NCBI RefSeq assembly: GCF_000374405.1
Contig: NZ_KB894262.1
Location: 62,001-126,000, forward strand
DNA length: 64,000 nucleotides
Direction: 5' to 3'
Source: Riemerella columbina DSM 16469
Lineage (GTDB): Bacteria > Bacteroidota > Bacteroidia > Flavobacteriales > Weeksellaceae
Positions 18,101 through 25,657 of the stretch are shown piece by piece. The notes under the pieces were generated by a model that worked only from the letters and a program-made list of their open reading frames with translations, did no database searches and was not told where the DNA came from. Position 1 is the stretch's first letter; each line of letters opens with the position of its first letter. The translations under genes were made by a program, and so were the position numbers.

Positions 18101-19765
18101 AAAGTGGGCGACATTCAAATGTTCCACTTGGGCTAAAACATCGGCTTTTAATCTTGGCGAACTAAAATCCACAATTCCTTTTATATTGGCTTTGGCATTA
18201 GGGTCTTTTACATTAACGATACCATCAAATGTCTTTTGAACCATCGTTCCATCTACGATAAGATTTTGTATGGTTTTTCCCGTCAACTCAATGCTTGAAA
18301 TATTGGATTTGGTTTTTAGTCGCATACGATTGATATCGAAATTTTCCCCTTTTACATCAATGGTTCCCGTAACCAATCCCACTTGATTGTTTTTAGTAAT
18401 GGCAGCCACATTAAAGTTTTTAAGGTCTACTAAACCTTGAAACTTTTGGTTATTTGTACTATAATCTAATAGCGTTAAACGATGCACTTTGGCCTGCCCC
18501 ACGCCAGAAACAATTTGTCCTCTGGTAAAGATGGCTTTAGGGTTGGCTTTTAAAGCACCATTAAATTTTATTCTACCGAACGGGTCTACGGTATTCCCCA
18601 TTTTTTTAGAAATAAAACTTGGCAACAGTCCTTTCAGCCCTTCGTAAGTGAAATTGGTAGATAGACTATTGGTTTCGATATTAAAACTTTTATTAAGAAT
18701 ATCGGCAATTTTAATTTTTTGGGTGGCGAGTTGGGTGTTTTCTCGTCCGAATTTAAAATTTTCTAAGTAAAATTCATTCAATACACCATCCATTTTACCA
18801 GAAATATTGATGGGTTTATAATTGTCCCAGTCATTAACAAAATAACTTAAATCATAACCACTCAATTGGCTGCCATTGGCTAATATCATATCCCAAACGA
18901 CTTTGTTGCCAAAATCTTCGAATTTACCATTGTTAAGGTTGAGTTTAAGATGACCTTGGAGTAAACTATGGTCGGTATTGAATAATAGATTATCTAAAAA
19001 TAAATACTCTTTATTAAATGTAAAATGGGTAGAAAAATTATCCACGATATGTTTTTTGCCCCAGCGTTCTGTGATAAAACTGAACTGATTCACTTGGGCA
19101 GATACATCGGAACCTTTTACTTTGAGGTTGGGTATAAGGATATTAAGGTGAGTAGCATCTAGCCACTTTCCAGCATCGCCCTCAGAATTTTGATTGACGA
19201 TGGAAAGTTTAGAATTTTGAATACTAATTCTAGAATCCAATTGAAATTCTGGCTTGTTAGGGGCTTTCTTTTTACCATTATCAAATAGATTGATAAAGCG
19301 GTTGAAGTTGGCAACGCTATCCCCTTTATAGGTAATTACTTTCATATCCAAATCTTTAGCAGTTAAAGAATGGATATTAATATGATTGGTATTGGCAATA
19401 AGAGAAAACCAATCGGAATCGGCATAGACTTCCTTAGCCTTGATGAATTCAAGACCTTTGTAGTCTTCAATGGTTAAATCGTGGATGGAAATATTACCAA
19501 ACAAATTTACATCAATACTACTGAATTTGATTTGGGTTTTAAATTTTTCATTAAGGATATTTACCACTTTATGCGCTGTCCAATTTCGTGTAGAAGAGAG
19601 GCTTAGTACAATCGCTAAAACTACAAATAAACCTAAAAATGAAAGGATGGCGATTTTAAAAAACTTTAGCCATCTGTTTTTCTTTTTAGGTTGGGGAGGC
19701 GTATTGCCTTCCTTTATTTCGGGTTGCAATTTTTTATTATCGTTATTATTATCTAAATTTGCCAT
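15155..19765 (-). CDS. tamB: Translocation and assembly module protein TamB (DUF490)
   Basis: 1536 residues from the ATG at 19765 (MANLDNNNDN). An open frame extends 21 codons further upstream but would lie inside tsaD. A proline-rich cytosolic head (about 20-33) precedes one signal-anchor helix (about 36-58, FFKIAILSFLGLFVVLAIVL). Then comes a very long beta-strand-rich repeat region and a C-terminal DUF490 domain (about 1080-1500) with the pattern EISTQIKEALAFKMSKPDEK-like and DFDIGGSLASQGYNILFKQL. TamB bridges the inner and outer membrane and takes part in outer-membrane protein assembly and lipid transport. The start codon faces that of tsaD, only 4 bp away. Confidence 0.92.
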   Translation of the reverse strand: MANLDNNNDNKKLQPEIKEGNTPPQPKKKNRWLKFFKIAILSFLGLFVVLAIVLSLSSTRNWTAHKVVNILNEKFKTQIKFSSIDVNLFGNISIHDLTIEDYKGLEFIKAKEVYADSDWFSLIANTNHINIHSLTAKDLDMKVITYKGDSVANFNRFINLFDNGKKKAPNKPEFQLDSRISIQNSKLSIVNQNSEGDAGKWLDATHLNILIPNLKVKGSDVSAQVNQFSFITERWGKKHIVDNFSTHFTFNKEYLFLDNLLFNTDHSLLQGHLKLNLNNGKFEDFGNKVVWDMILANGSQLSGYDLSYFVNDWDNYKPINISGKMDGVLNEFYLENFKFGRENTQLATQKIKIADILNKSFNIETNSLSTNFTYEGLKGLLPSFISKKMGNTVDPFGRIKFNGALKANPKAIFTRGQIVSGVGQAKVHRLTLLDYSTNNQKFQGLVDLKNFNVAAITKNNQVGLVTGTIDVKGENFDINRMRLKTKSNISSIELTGKTIQNLIVDGTMVQKTFDGIVNVKDPNAKANIKGIVDFSSPRLKADVLAQVEHLNVAHFTGKKEQQTVSGIFDVQLAMKDLNDMSLDTKVSQVHLATLQQNLNIPQADIRAYFDDGKRIVSVQAPNAIDGKISGKFNLEDIGGMVQNSIDRIIAGAKSKRYYRGQYFDLDFNISQGFINFFQPNLKIKDQLHISGNYNGNTNDLVLNADASYLKYIMTKKDAEAANEALAKSDIDYQFEPPAKAKDSAMVNNLSLKINTAQVNDQLSITADKVVYGNHIVQDLNFKGSNENGEVLHLSTTFKHGSKDDEDNNALKEYAINLNQTTDANGDYVIRFEPTEIKLNHVAWRVDTSPELNHSITYKKRTGAIDIHNLKVYSDESAILVNGIFKNGKNFDFDTEITNLDITKLMALSKSESDINISGVINGTANIKMNQNSLEPLVDLKMDSLKMNGNAMGNIVINADKTDRPNIFSVDARVVSSELLGADKLKLTGTINNNTKSPSLDLVAELNEFDLSFAQEFVKSVFSNFRGKASGQLNIGGTVNDIDYQGNIALKDFGLKLNFSGVDYNFDDTVIPLTKGYAVLNNIGIKDGRDNSKGSISGAIQFADAASMGLNLIMRADNLLLLNTTQKDFDTFWGRVYGSGDIFVDGPVTALNLDAKMKVLDNSTFTLNSNSTSSVDEYKMLRFVERDKEGQIIATKKKKTGANMDINFDISIDKGSTVSVLVGDDVGDISVRGLANNLKFKLRRSGQMSMNGTYMVDNGTFISKAILERTFQIANGSSISWDGNVMNPSLDIKANYFRTVTNAGEYLNIGKLPPINVMLTTEITQTLQKPNIEFDVSAPEVSTQIKEALAFKMSKPDEKVLQFGSILALNNFNVANSAGTDFDIGGSLASQGYNILFKQLGSVLNTISNQFQVDLNYIKGDNASNTGDRANAGVSIALSPRISIKTGLGVPISKTQYTDANFLSGEGILEYDWSKKNNGSRLLRVYSKPSNISNVSGQAGANQTWGAGVVYSKSFNRFFGKKKTDTTKQKKDTVKVK

Positions 19766-19769
19766 AATT

Positions 19770-20810
19770 ATGAAACCACCTATTATTTTAGGCATTGAAT
19801 CCTCTTGCGATGATACTTCTGCTGCCATTATTCAGGGGCGAACAATACGCTCTAATATTGCTGCTACACAAGCCATACATAATGAATACGGCGGTGTAGT
19901 TCCTGAATTGGCATCGCGTGCACATCAGCAAAATATCATCCCTGTGGTAGAGCATTCAATCCGTACCGCAAATATACAACAAAAAGACATTAGCGCCATA
20001 GGTTTTACGCGTGGCCCTGGTCTTTTAGGTTCTTTATTGGTGGGGACTTCATTTGCTAAATCTCTAGCGATGAGTTTGGATGTGCCTTTAATTGAAGTCA
20101 ATCATCTGCAAGCGCATATTTTAGCCCATTTCATAGACGATGCAAACCCTGTGCCGCCAAAATTTCCGTTTTTGTGTTTAACGGTAAGTGGCGGACATAC
20201 GATGATTGTTTTGGTTCGTGACTACTTTGATATGGAAATAGCAGGCAAAAGTATAGATGATGCGGCTGGGGAAGCCTTTGATAAAATCGGGAAAATACTA
20301 GGCTTAGACTATCCCGCAGGTCCTATTATCGACCGATATGCTCAGCAAGGTAACCCCGATGCTTTTCAATTTAACAAACCGAAATTAGGCGATTATAATT
20401 ATTCGTTCAGTGGGATTAAAACTTCGGTACTTTACTTTATCCAGAAGGAAGTAAAGAAAAACCCAGAGTTTATCCCAACGCATTTGTACGACCTTTGTGC
20501 CTCGGTTCAGAAGCATATCATTGAAATTTTGATGACTAAGCTGGAAAAAGCGGCTCAAGATTTTAATATTAAAGAAGTGGCAATTGCAGGGGGCGTTTCG
20601 GCTAACTCTGCCTTAAGAAAGGCGATGGAACAGAATAAAGAACAATTAGGCTGGAAAGTCTATATCCCAAAATTTGAATATACCACAGATAATGCGGCGA
20701 TGATTGCTCTAGTAGCACAACTAAAATACGAACGAGGCGAATTTACCGATTTAAAAACTTCAGCCTTAGCACGCTATGAACTAGATGCCAAAGACCCTTT
20801 AAAATCTTAA
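19770..20810 (+). CDS. tsaD: tRNA N6-adenosine threonylcarbamoyltransferase TsaD
   Basis: 346 residues from ATG 19770. The open frame runs 100 codons further upstream antisense to tamB, but homology begins at MKPPIILGIESSCDDTSAA. Metal-binding His pair in NHLQAHILAH near 110, SGGHT near 138, DDAAGEAFDKIGKILGL near 160 and AIAGGVSANSALR near 270. TsaD, with TsaB/TsaE, transfers threonylcarbamoyl to A37 of ANN-decoding tRNAs. rsmE follows 4 bp later. A TAAATTTG box at 19754-19761 would start transcription almost at the ATG. Confidence 0.97.
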   Translation: MKPPIILGIESSCDDTSAAIIQGRTIRSNIAATQAIHNEYGGVVPELASRAHQQNIIPVVEHSIRTANIQQKDISAIGFTRGPGLLGSLLVGTSFAKSLAMSLDVPLIEVNHLQAHILAHFIDDANPVPPKFPFLCLTVSGGHTMIVLVRDYFDMEIAGKSIDDAAGEAFDKIGKILGLDYPAGPIIDRYAQQGNPDAFQFNKPKLGDYNYSFSGIKTSVLYFIQKEVKKNPEFIPTHLYDLCASVQKHIIEILMTKLEKAAQDFNIKEVAIAGGVSANSALRKAMEQNKEQLGWKVYIPKFEYTTDNAAMIALVAQLKYERGEFTDLKTSALARYELDAKDPLKS

Positions 20811-20814
20811 TCTT

Positions 20815-21507
20815 ATGAAATTATTTCACGGTCAAATCAATGGGAATCAAGCGGAGATTTTTGATGAAGAACAGCATCATATCTTAAAGGTACTAAGAAT
20901 GTCCGAAGGAGAAACGATTTTTGTAACCGATGGTGAAGGAACACGTGCTGAGGGACGATTGATTATTGAGGGTAAGAAAGTCCTTTTAGATGTGGTAGAT
21001 ATTCAGCAAAATTTACCAGCATTTAGTCCGAGATTGCATATTGCTATTGCCCCTACTAAAAATATAGACCGTACGGATTTTTTTGTGGAAAAAGCAACGG
21101 AAATGGGCATTTCAGAAATTACCTTTCTGCATACTGAAAAGTCAGAAAGAAAACATTTGAATATCGATAAAATCCGAAAGAAAGCCATTGCAGCCTCTAA
21201 GCAAAGTTTAAGGTGTCATTTCCCTATTATTAATGATATGGTCAAGTGGTCACAATTTTTACCTACGATTCATCCAGACCATACTTTTGTAGCCCATTGC
21301 GACCGAGCGTTTCAGCGTTGTGCGATTCAAGAACTACCATTGCAAGACCAATATACCTTTTTAATAGGTCCCGAAGGCGATTTTAGTCCAAAGGAAATAG
21401 AGGCTTTACTGGAGCAAAATATTCGATCGGTTCAACTAGGTAGTCAACGCTTAAGAACTGAAACCGCTGGGGTTTATATTGCGGCGTGGAATTATTTTAG
21501 GATGTGA
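20815..21507 (+). CDS. rsmE: 16S rRNA (uracil(1498)-N(3))-methyltransferase
   Basis: 230 residues. N-terminal PUA-like region (HHILKVLRMSEGETIFVTDG) and C-terminal SPOUT knot with FLIGPEGDFSPKEIEALLEQ and LGSQRLRTETAGVYIAAWN, the SAM-binding signature of RsmE. EKATEMGISEI is also typical. Methylates U1498 of 16S rRNA. In one operon with tsaD. The 90 bp after it are AT-rich with no clear terminator. Confidence 0.95.
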   Translation: MKLFHGQINGNQAEIFDEEQHHILKVLRMSEGETIFVTDGEGTRAEGRLIIEGKKVLLDVVDIQQNLPAFSPRLHIAIAPTKNIDRTDFFVEKATEMGISEITFLHTEKSERKHLNIDKIRKKAIAASKQSLRCHFPIINDMVKWSQFLPTIHPDHTFVAHCDRAFQRCAIQELPLQDQYTFLIGPEGDFSPKEIEALLEQNIRSVQLGSQRLRTETAGVYIAAWNYFRM

Positions 21508-21597
21508 TAATATTTTTTATTATAAAAGGATTAACTTTATATTTACTTAATTTAATAAGTTTATAGAGCTTTATAGAAATAATATAGAGAAGGTATT

Positions 21598-22272
21598 TTA
21601 ATCTAAATTTTCTCTCACAAATTTATCCAGAAGTTGGTGTCCACTTCTGGCAGAATTAGCAGCCCACCTTACTTTTAGTTGCCATTTTTTGAGTTCCGAA
21701 AGGTGGTGATCAATTTCTGAATGAATTAATTTTTGTTTAAGTTCGTATATGCAAATAGCCGCGGCTACGGAAACATTAAAACTATTGGTAAAACCATACA
21801 TCGGAATGGCTAAAGTTTCGTCCGCTATTTCTAAAAGTTGGTCGGATACGCCTTCCCATTCTGTACCAAAAACCAAAGCAATAGGCTCGGTAATTTGATA
21901 ATCGGGTAGGAGGGTAGCATTGTTTTCTGGCGATACTGCTACAATTTTATAACCTTGCTGTTTTATATCTTCTAATGTGGCTTGGGTTCTCGATTTTCGT
22001 TCTACTTCTACCCAAGTATCAGCCCCTTTAGTAACGCTGAGGTTGGGTTCGAAAATATTGTCCCGCTCCATAGCCACCACTTTATGAAAGCCACAGGCTT
22101 CTACGCTTCTAATAATAGCCGCCGCGTTTCTAAATTGATAGACATCTTCTAGCACAGGCAAAATAAAATCCGAACTTTCCTCAGCATAATGATTGATTTT
22201 TTGTAATCTTTCGGAGGTTAGATAATCGGAAAGAAAATCAAATGCTTGGGTTAAATCTTGTATCGTATTCAT
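21598..22272 (-). CDS. TrmH family tRNA/rRNA 2'-O-methyltransferase
   Basis: 224 residues from ATG 22272 (MNTIQDLTQAF). Thirteen upstream codons are open but belong to the gap and the preceding gene. SPOUT motifs: RNAAAIIRSVEACGF (motif 1, catalytic Arg), LVFGTEWEGVSDQLLE (motif 2) and IPMYGFTNSFNVSVAAAI (motif 3). This fits tRNA Gm18 methyltransferase TrmH more than 23S Gm2251 enzymes, because the C-terminal extension ends in WQLKVRWAANSARSG. Overlaps the operon of the aminotransferase-like gene (5-bp gap). Confidence 0.9.
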   Translation of the reverse strand: MNTIQDLTQAFDFLSDYLTSERLQKINHYAEESSDFILPVLEDVYQFRNAAAIIRSVEACGFHKVVAMERDNIFEPNLSVTKGADTWVEVERKSRTQATLEDIKQQGYKIVAVSPENNATLLPDYQITEPIALVFGTEWEGVSDQLLEIADETLAIPMYGFTNSFNVSVAAAICIYELKQKLIHSEIDHHLSELKKWQLKVRWAANSARSGHQLLDKFVRENLD

Positions 22273-22277
22273 AGGGT

Positions 22278-23108
22278 TTAGAAAGGTTGAGATAATAGGT
22301 GCTTGCCCCATTGGGCTACCATATCTTGGAAACGCTCATTTTTGAAAGTTTTATTTCTAATTTGTGAAACAGAAAATAGTCCTTTTTCATCGGAAATCAT
22401 TAAAATTTCTTCCGCTTTTTGGCTTTCAAAGGCAATCATTTCGGCTTGTTCTATATCGGCTAATCTGTTTTTATGGAGATAGGTAACAAAATTTTCCATC
22501 AGCGGGGATATAAATGCCCCTTCGCTTTGTTTGGGGATTTTTAAAGTTTTCCCTTCCAAAAATAAAAGATTTCCAAAAATAGTTCTGGCGATACGCTTGT
22601 TTGGGTTAAGTAAAATCACATCGTCCAAATCATTATCCTGAGCATAGATTTCTGCATAGGTATTTTCTGGAGCGTGGGTATAGATATTGCTTAGCAAATG
22701 CGTATTAACGGAAACTTCTTTAATGATATCCAAGTGAATATCGCGTTGGATAAGATACCAATGAAGGTCTTCCTCTAGTGTATAGGCGAAATGAACGGGG
22801 GTTTTAGAAGTGAATTGGATATCTTTTTTTCTAAATACGATTACGGAAATACGCCCCGTTTCTAGACCTCTTTCCTGAATGGCTTGGTTAAATTGTTCTA
22901 CAAAAAACTCTAGCGTAAAACTAAGGGGAATATTCATACGCATTTTTCTCATAGAAGACATTAGGTTAAAATAAATTTCCTCTGCCATTATGAGTTTTTT
23001 GTCCTTGAAGAAAAAATAAACGCGTACTGCATCGCCATATAAAAACGCTCTGTTAGCATAGTTTTTTGCTGTTTCCTCAGAGATTAATTTGCCATCTAAA
23101 TACATCAT
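22278..23108 (-). CDS. Class IV aminotransferase-fold protein lacking the PLP lysine
   Basis: 276 residues with the fold-type IV layout: N-terminal YLDGKLISEETAKNYANRAFLYGDAVRVYFFF, then DDVILLNPNKRIARTIFGNLLF. In BCAT/PabC enzymes the catalytic Lys sits in a segment like LSNIKxxN and a Glu precedes the Asn of the loop (VTExxxxN). Here these read LLSNIYTHAPEN and IARTIFGN, so Lys is Tyr and Glu is Arg. The protein is therefore probably not a working transaminase or lyase. It may be a binding or regulatory homologue. It is followed by trmH and preceded by the START-like gene. Confidence 0.8.
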   Translation of the reverse strand: MMYLDGKLISEETAKNYANRAFLYGDAVRVYFFFKDKKLIMAEEIYFNLMSSMRKMRMNIPLSFTLEFFVEQFNQAIQERGLETGRISVIVFRKKDIQFTSKTPVHFAYTLEEDLHWYLIQRDIHLDIIKEVSVNTHLLSNIYTHAPENTYAEIYAQDNDLDDVILLNPNKRIARTIFGNLLFLEGKTLKIPKQSEGAFISPLMENFVTYLHKNRLADIEQAEMIAFESQKAEEILMISDEKGLFSVSQIRNKTFKNERFQDMVAQWGKHLLSQPF

Positions 23109-23187
23109 GGGTTGTGTTTTTTAATAAGAAAAAATGAACGATACTACACCGCTCATCTTTATATTTTAGTCGTTTAAATAACTGCCA

Positions 23188-23574
23188 TTATGCAGCACCT
23201 AACTTAATTTGTAAATTTTCTATTAGATTTTCCCAATACAAGCGATTTTCTTCCTCGTCGCCATCTTCGCAAAAATCTGTAATATTAAGGGATAAATCTT
23301 CGGTGATTTCATCTATTACAATCGCCATTTCAAAATAGTTTTTGGTACCCTCGTCTTCTTCCCAACGGAAGCGCACAAAAGATTCTGGCTTATAGCGAAT
23401 CAGTGTTGCTTTTTCTGCGGGACTGCCCCCCCAGCTGAAATAAAAATCGTCGCCCTTTTCTTCTACATCGTCTGCAAACCACTCGCCCAAACCTTCTTCG
23501 GTAGCGAGGTATTCATACAAAATCTCTGATAAACAATGCATTGGGAACTCGTATGTCACTTTATGTTTTGCCAT
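23188..23574 (-). CDS. START-like domain protein (AHSA1/SRPBCC fold)
   Basis: 128 residues, acidic (runs such as EEDEG and CEDGDEEEN). FPMHCLSEILYEYLATEEGLGEWFADDV and FYFSWGGSPAEKATLIRYKPE are the pattern of the small flavobacterial START-like proteins, related to Aha1 C-terminal domains. Ligand unknown. It lies 79 bp upstream of the aminotransferase-like gene and may be in the same unit. Confidence 0.8.
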   Translation of the reverse strand: MAKHKVTYEFPMHCLSEILYEYLATEEGLGEWFADDVEEKGDDFYFSWGGSPAEKATLIRYKPESFVRFRWEEDEGTKNYFEMAIVIDEITEDLSLNITDFCEDGDEEENRLYWENLIENLQIKLGAA

Positions 23575-23667
23575 AATGATTTATTATTAATATAAGGGCT
23601 GCAATATAAAAATTATTTTTTTTCTAACAAGTTTTTTAAGGTTTTATTTTGAAAAATATGATTTTTG

Positions 23668-24531
23668 TTAGTCAATGAGCAATAGCTTAAAGTCGTCCTC
23701 GTCCCCATTAAACACATTGAGGTCTACTTTAGTGTTAATACCTTTAACGATGCCTTGTTCAGAAAACTGCCAAAATTGCCAATGATCATCAGGGCTTGGG
23801 CGCATCACGAAATTATAGTTGGCGAGCCAAAGGGGATAGTCGGCATCTAAATTATTTTTTAGATAATCTTTGTAAAAATGATAGTAAGTGTAGATAATGG
23901 GCTTTTTTCCGTAGGCTTTTTCCACAATATCTAGCCATACCTTTATGTCCTTTATATATTGTTGATGTGTTTTGCGTTTGGGGATTTTTTCTAAATCCAA
24001 AACAGGAATTAGGTCGTATTGCTCTAGTTTGGCTACCGATAGAAAATTATTGGCTTGCTGTATTGGATTCTCATCAGGTCTATAGAAATGATACGCCCCT
24101 CTTGTGTAATGATTTTGTTTTGCTTTAGTCCAAAAAGAAGAAAAATGCTTGTCTTGGGAAGCATTGCCCATGGTGGCCCTTAGCAATATAAAATGGATGG
24201 GCCTGTCGCCATTAACTATACTGAGGCTATCCCAAGAAATATCTTCTTTCCTCTGGTAATGGGAAATATCGATTCCAAATAATTTATTTTGATGCTCTGT
24301 AACAATACTATTAATACGCTTGGTTTCATATTCACTATTAACTAAGGTGCGGTGGGGTTTGCTAAATACTAGAGCGTAATAAAACGCTAGTTTTTGTTTT
24401 AAATACATACCCGTGCCTACTAATGCAATCATTAGGATAAAGAAGACAACCCACTTTCGATAATTATAGGCTTTAATGCGTTGCTGGTGTTGCTTTCGAT
24501 TATTTTTATTGAAATTCTTTCTCTTTGGCAT
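23668..24531 (-). CDS. GH25 family lysozyme (N,O-diacetylmuramidase)
   Basis: 287 residues from ATG 24531 (MPKRKNFN). A basic head and one signal-anchor helix (about 27-46, WVVFFILMIALVGTGMYL) precede the GH25 barrel. Catalytic acidic residues are in LFGIDISHYQ near 85, ILLRATMG near 115 and PVLDLEK near 185; YHFYRP is also typical. It cleaves the beta-1,4 link between MurNAc and GlcNAc in peptidoglycan. The membrane anchor suggests an endogenous cell-wall remodelling role. Divergent from the BON lipoprotein. Confidence 0.9.
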   Translation of the reverse strand: MPKRKNFNKNNRKQHQQRIKAYNYRKWVVFFILMIALVGTGMYLKQKLAFYYALVFSKPHRTLVNSEYETKRINSIVTEHQNKLFGIDISHYQRKEDISWDSLSIVNGDRPIHFILLRATMGNASQDKHFSSFWTKAKQNHYTRGAYHFYRPDENPIQQANNFLSVAKLEQYDLIPVLDLEKIPKRKTHQQYIKDIKVWLDIVEKAYGKKPIIYTYYHFYKDYLKNNLDADYPLWLANYNFVMRPSPDDHWQFWQFSEQGIVKGINTKVDLNVFNGDEDDFKLLLID

Positions 24532-24595
24532 AACAATTGCAAAAATAACCATGTTTTTAACATTAAAAAATTATTCTAATCAAAAAACAAATTTT

Positions 24596-25075
24596 ATGAA
24601 AAAAGTATTTCAAACAGCAGTTTTAGCACTTATGGTATCAGTAACAGCGGTTTCATGTAAGAAAAAGCCAAACGATGCAGAACTTAATACGCAAGCCACG
24701 GCTGTAGTACAATCTAATCCATCTGCTTCTGTGGATGTAAAAGATGGTCAAGCACACCTTTCAGGTACATTTGCAACACAAGAGGAAAAAGACCAAATGA
24801 TTGCTTCTCTAAAAGCAATTCCAGGTATTACAGAAGTTCATGATATGGCCACTGTAGAACCAGTAGTGGCAGTAAATGAAAATAAAACAGTAGATGCTGA
24901 GGTAATGCAAAAAGTACAAGACGCTACTAAAGATTTTCCTAATGTAAAAGTAGAAAATGTAAATGGAGAATTAACATTAACTGGACAAGTAACTGCGAAC
25001 CAAGCAAGAAAAATTAAAGAGTCTATGGACGCTTTAAATATTGGAACATATAACAATCAACTCGTTGTAAAATAA
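24596..25075 (+). CDS. BON-domain lipoprotein
   Basis: 159 residues from ATG 24596 (MKKVFQTAVLALMVSVTAVS, then Cys at the lipobox). The upstream open frame is antisense to the lysozyme gene. Two BON modules: about 30-90 (VDVKDGQAHLSGTFATQEEK, IPGITEVHDM) and about 105-159 (VKVENVNGELTLTGQVT). BON domains bind phospholipid or proteins at membranes and are found in OsmY/DolP-like periplasmic stress proteins. The next gene, 17 bp away, has related modules. Confidence 0.85.
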   Translation: MKKVFQTAVLALMVSVTAVSCKKKPNDAELNTQATAVVQSNPSASVDVKDGQAHLSGTFATQEEKDQMIASLKAIPGITEVHDMATVEPVVAVNENKTVDAEVMQKVQDATKDFPNVKVENVNGELTLTGQVTANQARKIKESMDALNIGTYNNQLVVK

Positions 25076-25091
25076 TTTAAAATAAAAAATA

Positions 25092-25511
25092 ATGTCAACA
25101 TTAACAGATAAATATGCTACCGTATTATCAGCGGTACAAAATGCCGATATTGATAATCTAAATGTAGAACAAAAAGATGGTGTACTTCACATTTCTGGAA
25201 CTACAAAATCTACTGAAGCAAAAGATTTAGTATGGAATGCTTTAGGTATAGTAGACCCATCATTTACTGCTACAGATATTAAAATAGATGTAAAAGTAAC
25301 TGGGATTCCTGCGGGAACTAATCTTACGGTAAATACAGAACATTCTAATCTTAACATTAGAAAAGAACCTTCTACAGAAAGTGAAATTGTAGGAAAAGCT
25401 GGAAAAGGCGAAATGGTAACTTTGGTAGATTCCGCCGATGGAGAATGGTGGAAAATTAGAACTAAAGATGGTGAAGAAGGCTATGCTTATTCAAGATATT
25501 TAAAAGTATAA
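25092..25511 (+). CDS. BON-like plus SH3b domain protein without signal peptide
   Basis: 139 residues. Residues 1-70 read like a BON module (VEQKDGVLHISGTTKSTEAK, VDPSFTATDIKID). Residues 78-139 form a bacterial SH3 (SH3_3) domain (VNTEHSNLNIRKEPSTESEI, WWKIRTKDGEEGYAYSRYLKV). It resembles proteins that carry LysM at the end instead. No secretion signal is seen, although SH3b domains normally bind cell wall. Co-transcribed with the lipoprotein and closed by a strong terminator. Confidence 0.82.
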   Translation: MSTLTDKYATVLSAVQNADIDNLNVEQKDGVLHISGTTKSTEAKDLVWNALGIVDPSFTATDIKIDVKVTGIPAGTNLTVNTEHSNLNIRKEPSTESEIVGKAGKGEMVTLVDSADGEWWKIRTKDGEEGYAYSRYLKV

Positions 25512-25537
25512 TTTTCAATTTATAGTTATTTAAAAAG

Positions 25538-25569
25538 CTCGTAACCTTAGGATAGGTTGCGGGTTTTTT
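25538..25569 (+). terminator. Intrinsic terminator after the BON/SH3 genes
   Basis: CTCGTAACCT / AGGTTGCGGG stem of 10 bp with G-T pairs, 6-nt loop, then six T. Confidence 0.85.
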
Positions 25570-25609
25570 GTATCATAAAGGTATGATTTTAATCGTTTTT
25601 TAGTTAATA

Positions 25610-25627
25610 TAAATTTGCCTAAATTTG
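25610..25627 (+). promoter_or_regulatory. Two tandem -7 boxes before the oxoamine synthase gene
   Basis: TAAATTTG at 25610-25617 and again at 25620-25627, both matching TAnnTTTG. Leader to the ATG would be about 25-40 nt. No well-spaced -33 TTG found. Confidence 0.4.
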
Positions 25628-25657
25628 TACCTTAAAATTTTAATCTAAAATAAATCA

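Noticed and set aside
19470-19769. Hundred-codon N-terminal extension of TsaD
   Set aside because: It is antisense to tamB and homology begins exactly at MKPPIILGIESS.
19766-19828. Upstream extension of TamB inside tsaD
   Set aside because: The added residues do not look like a TamB head; the ATG at 19765 gives the expected cytosolic stretch before the anchor helix.
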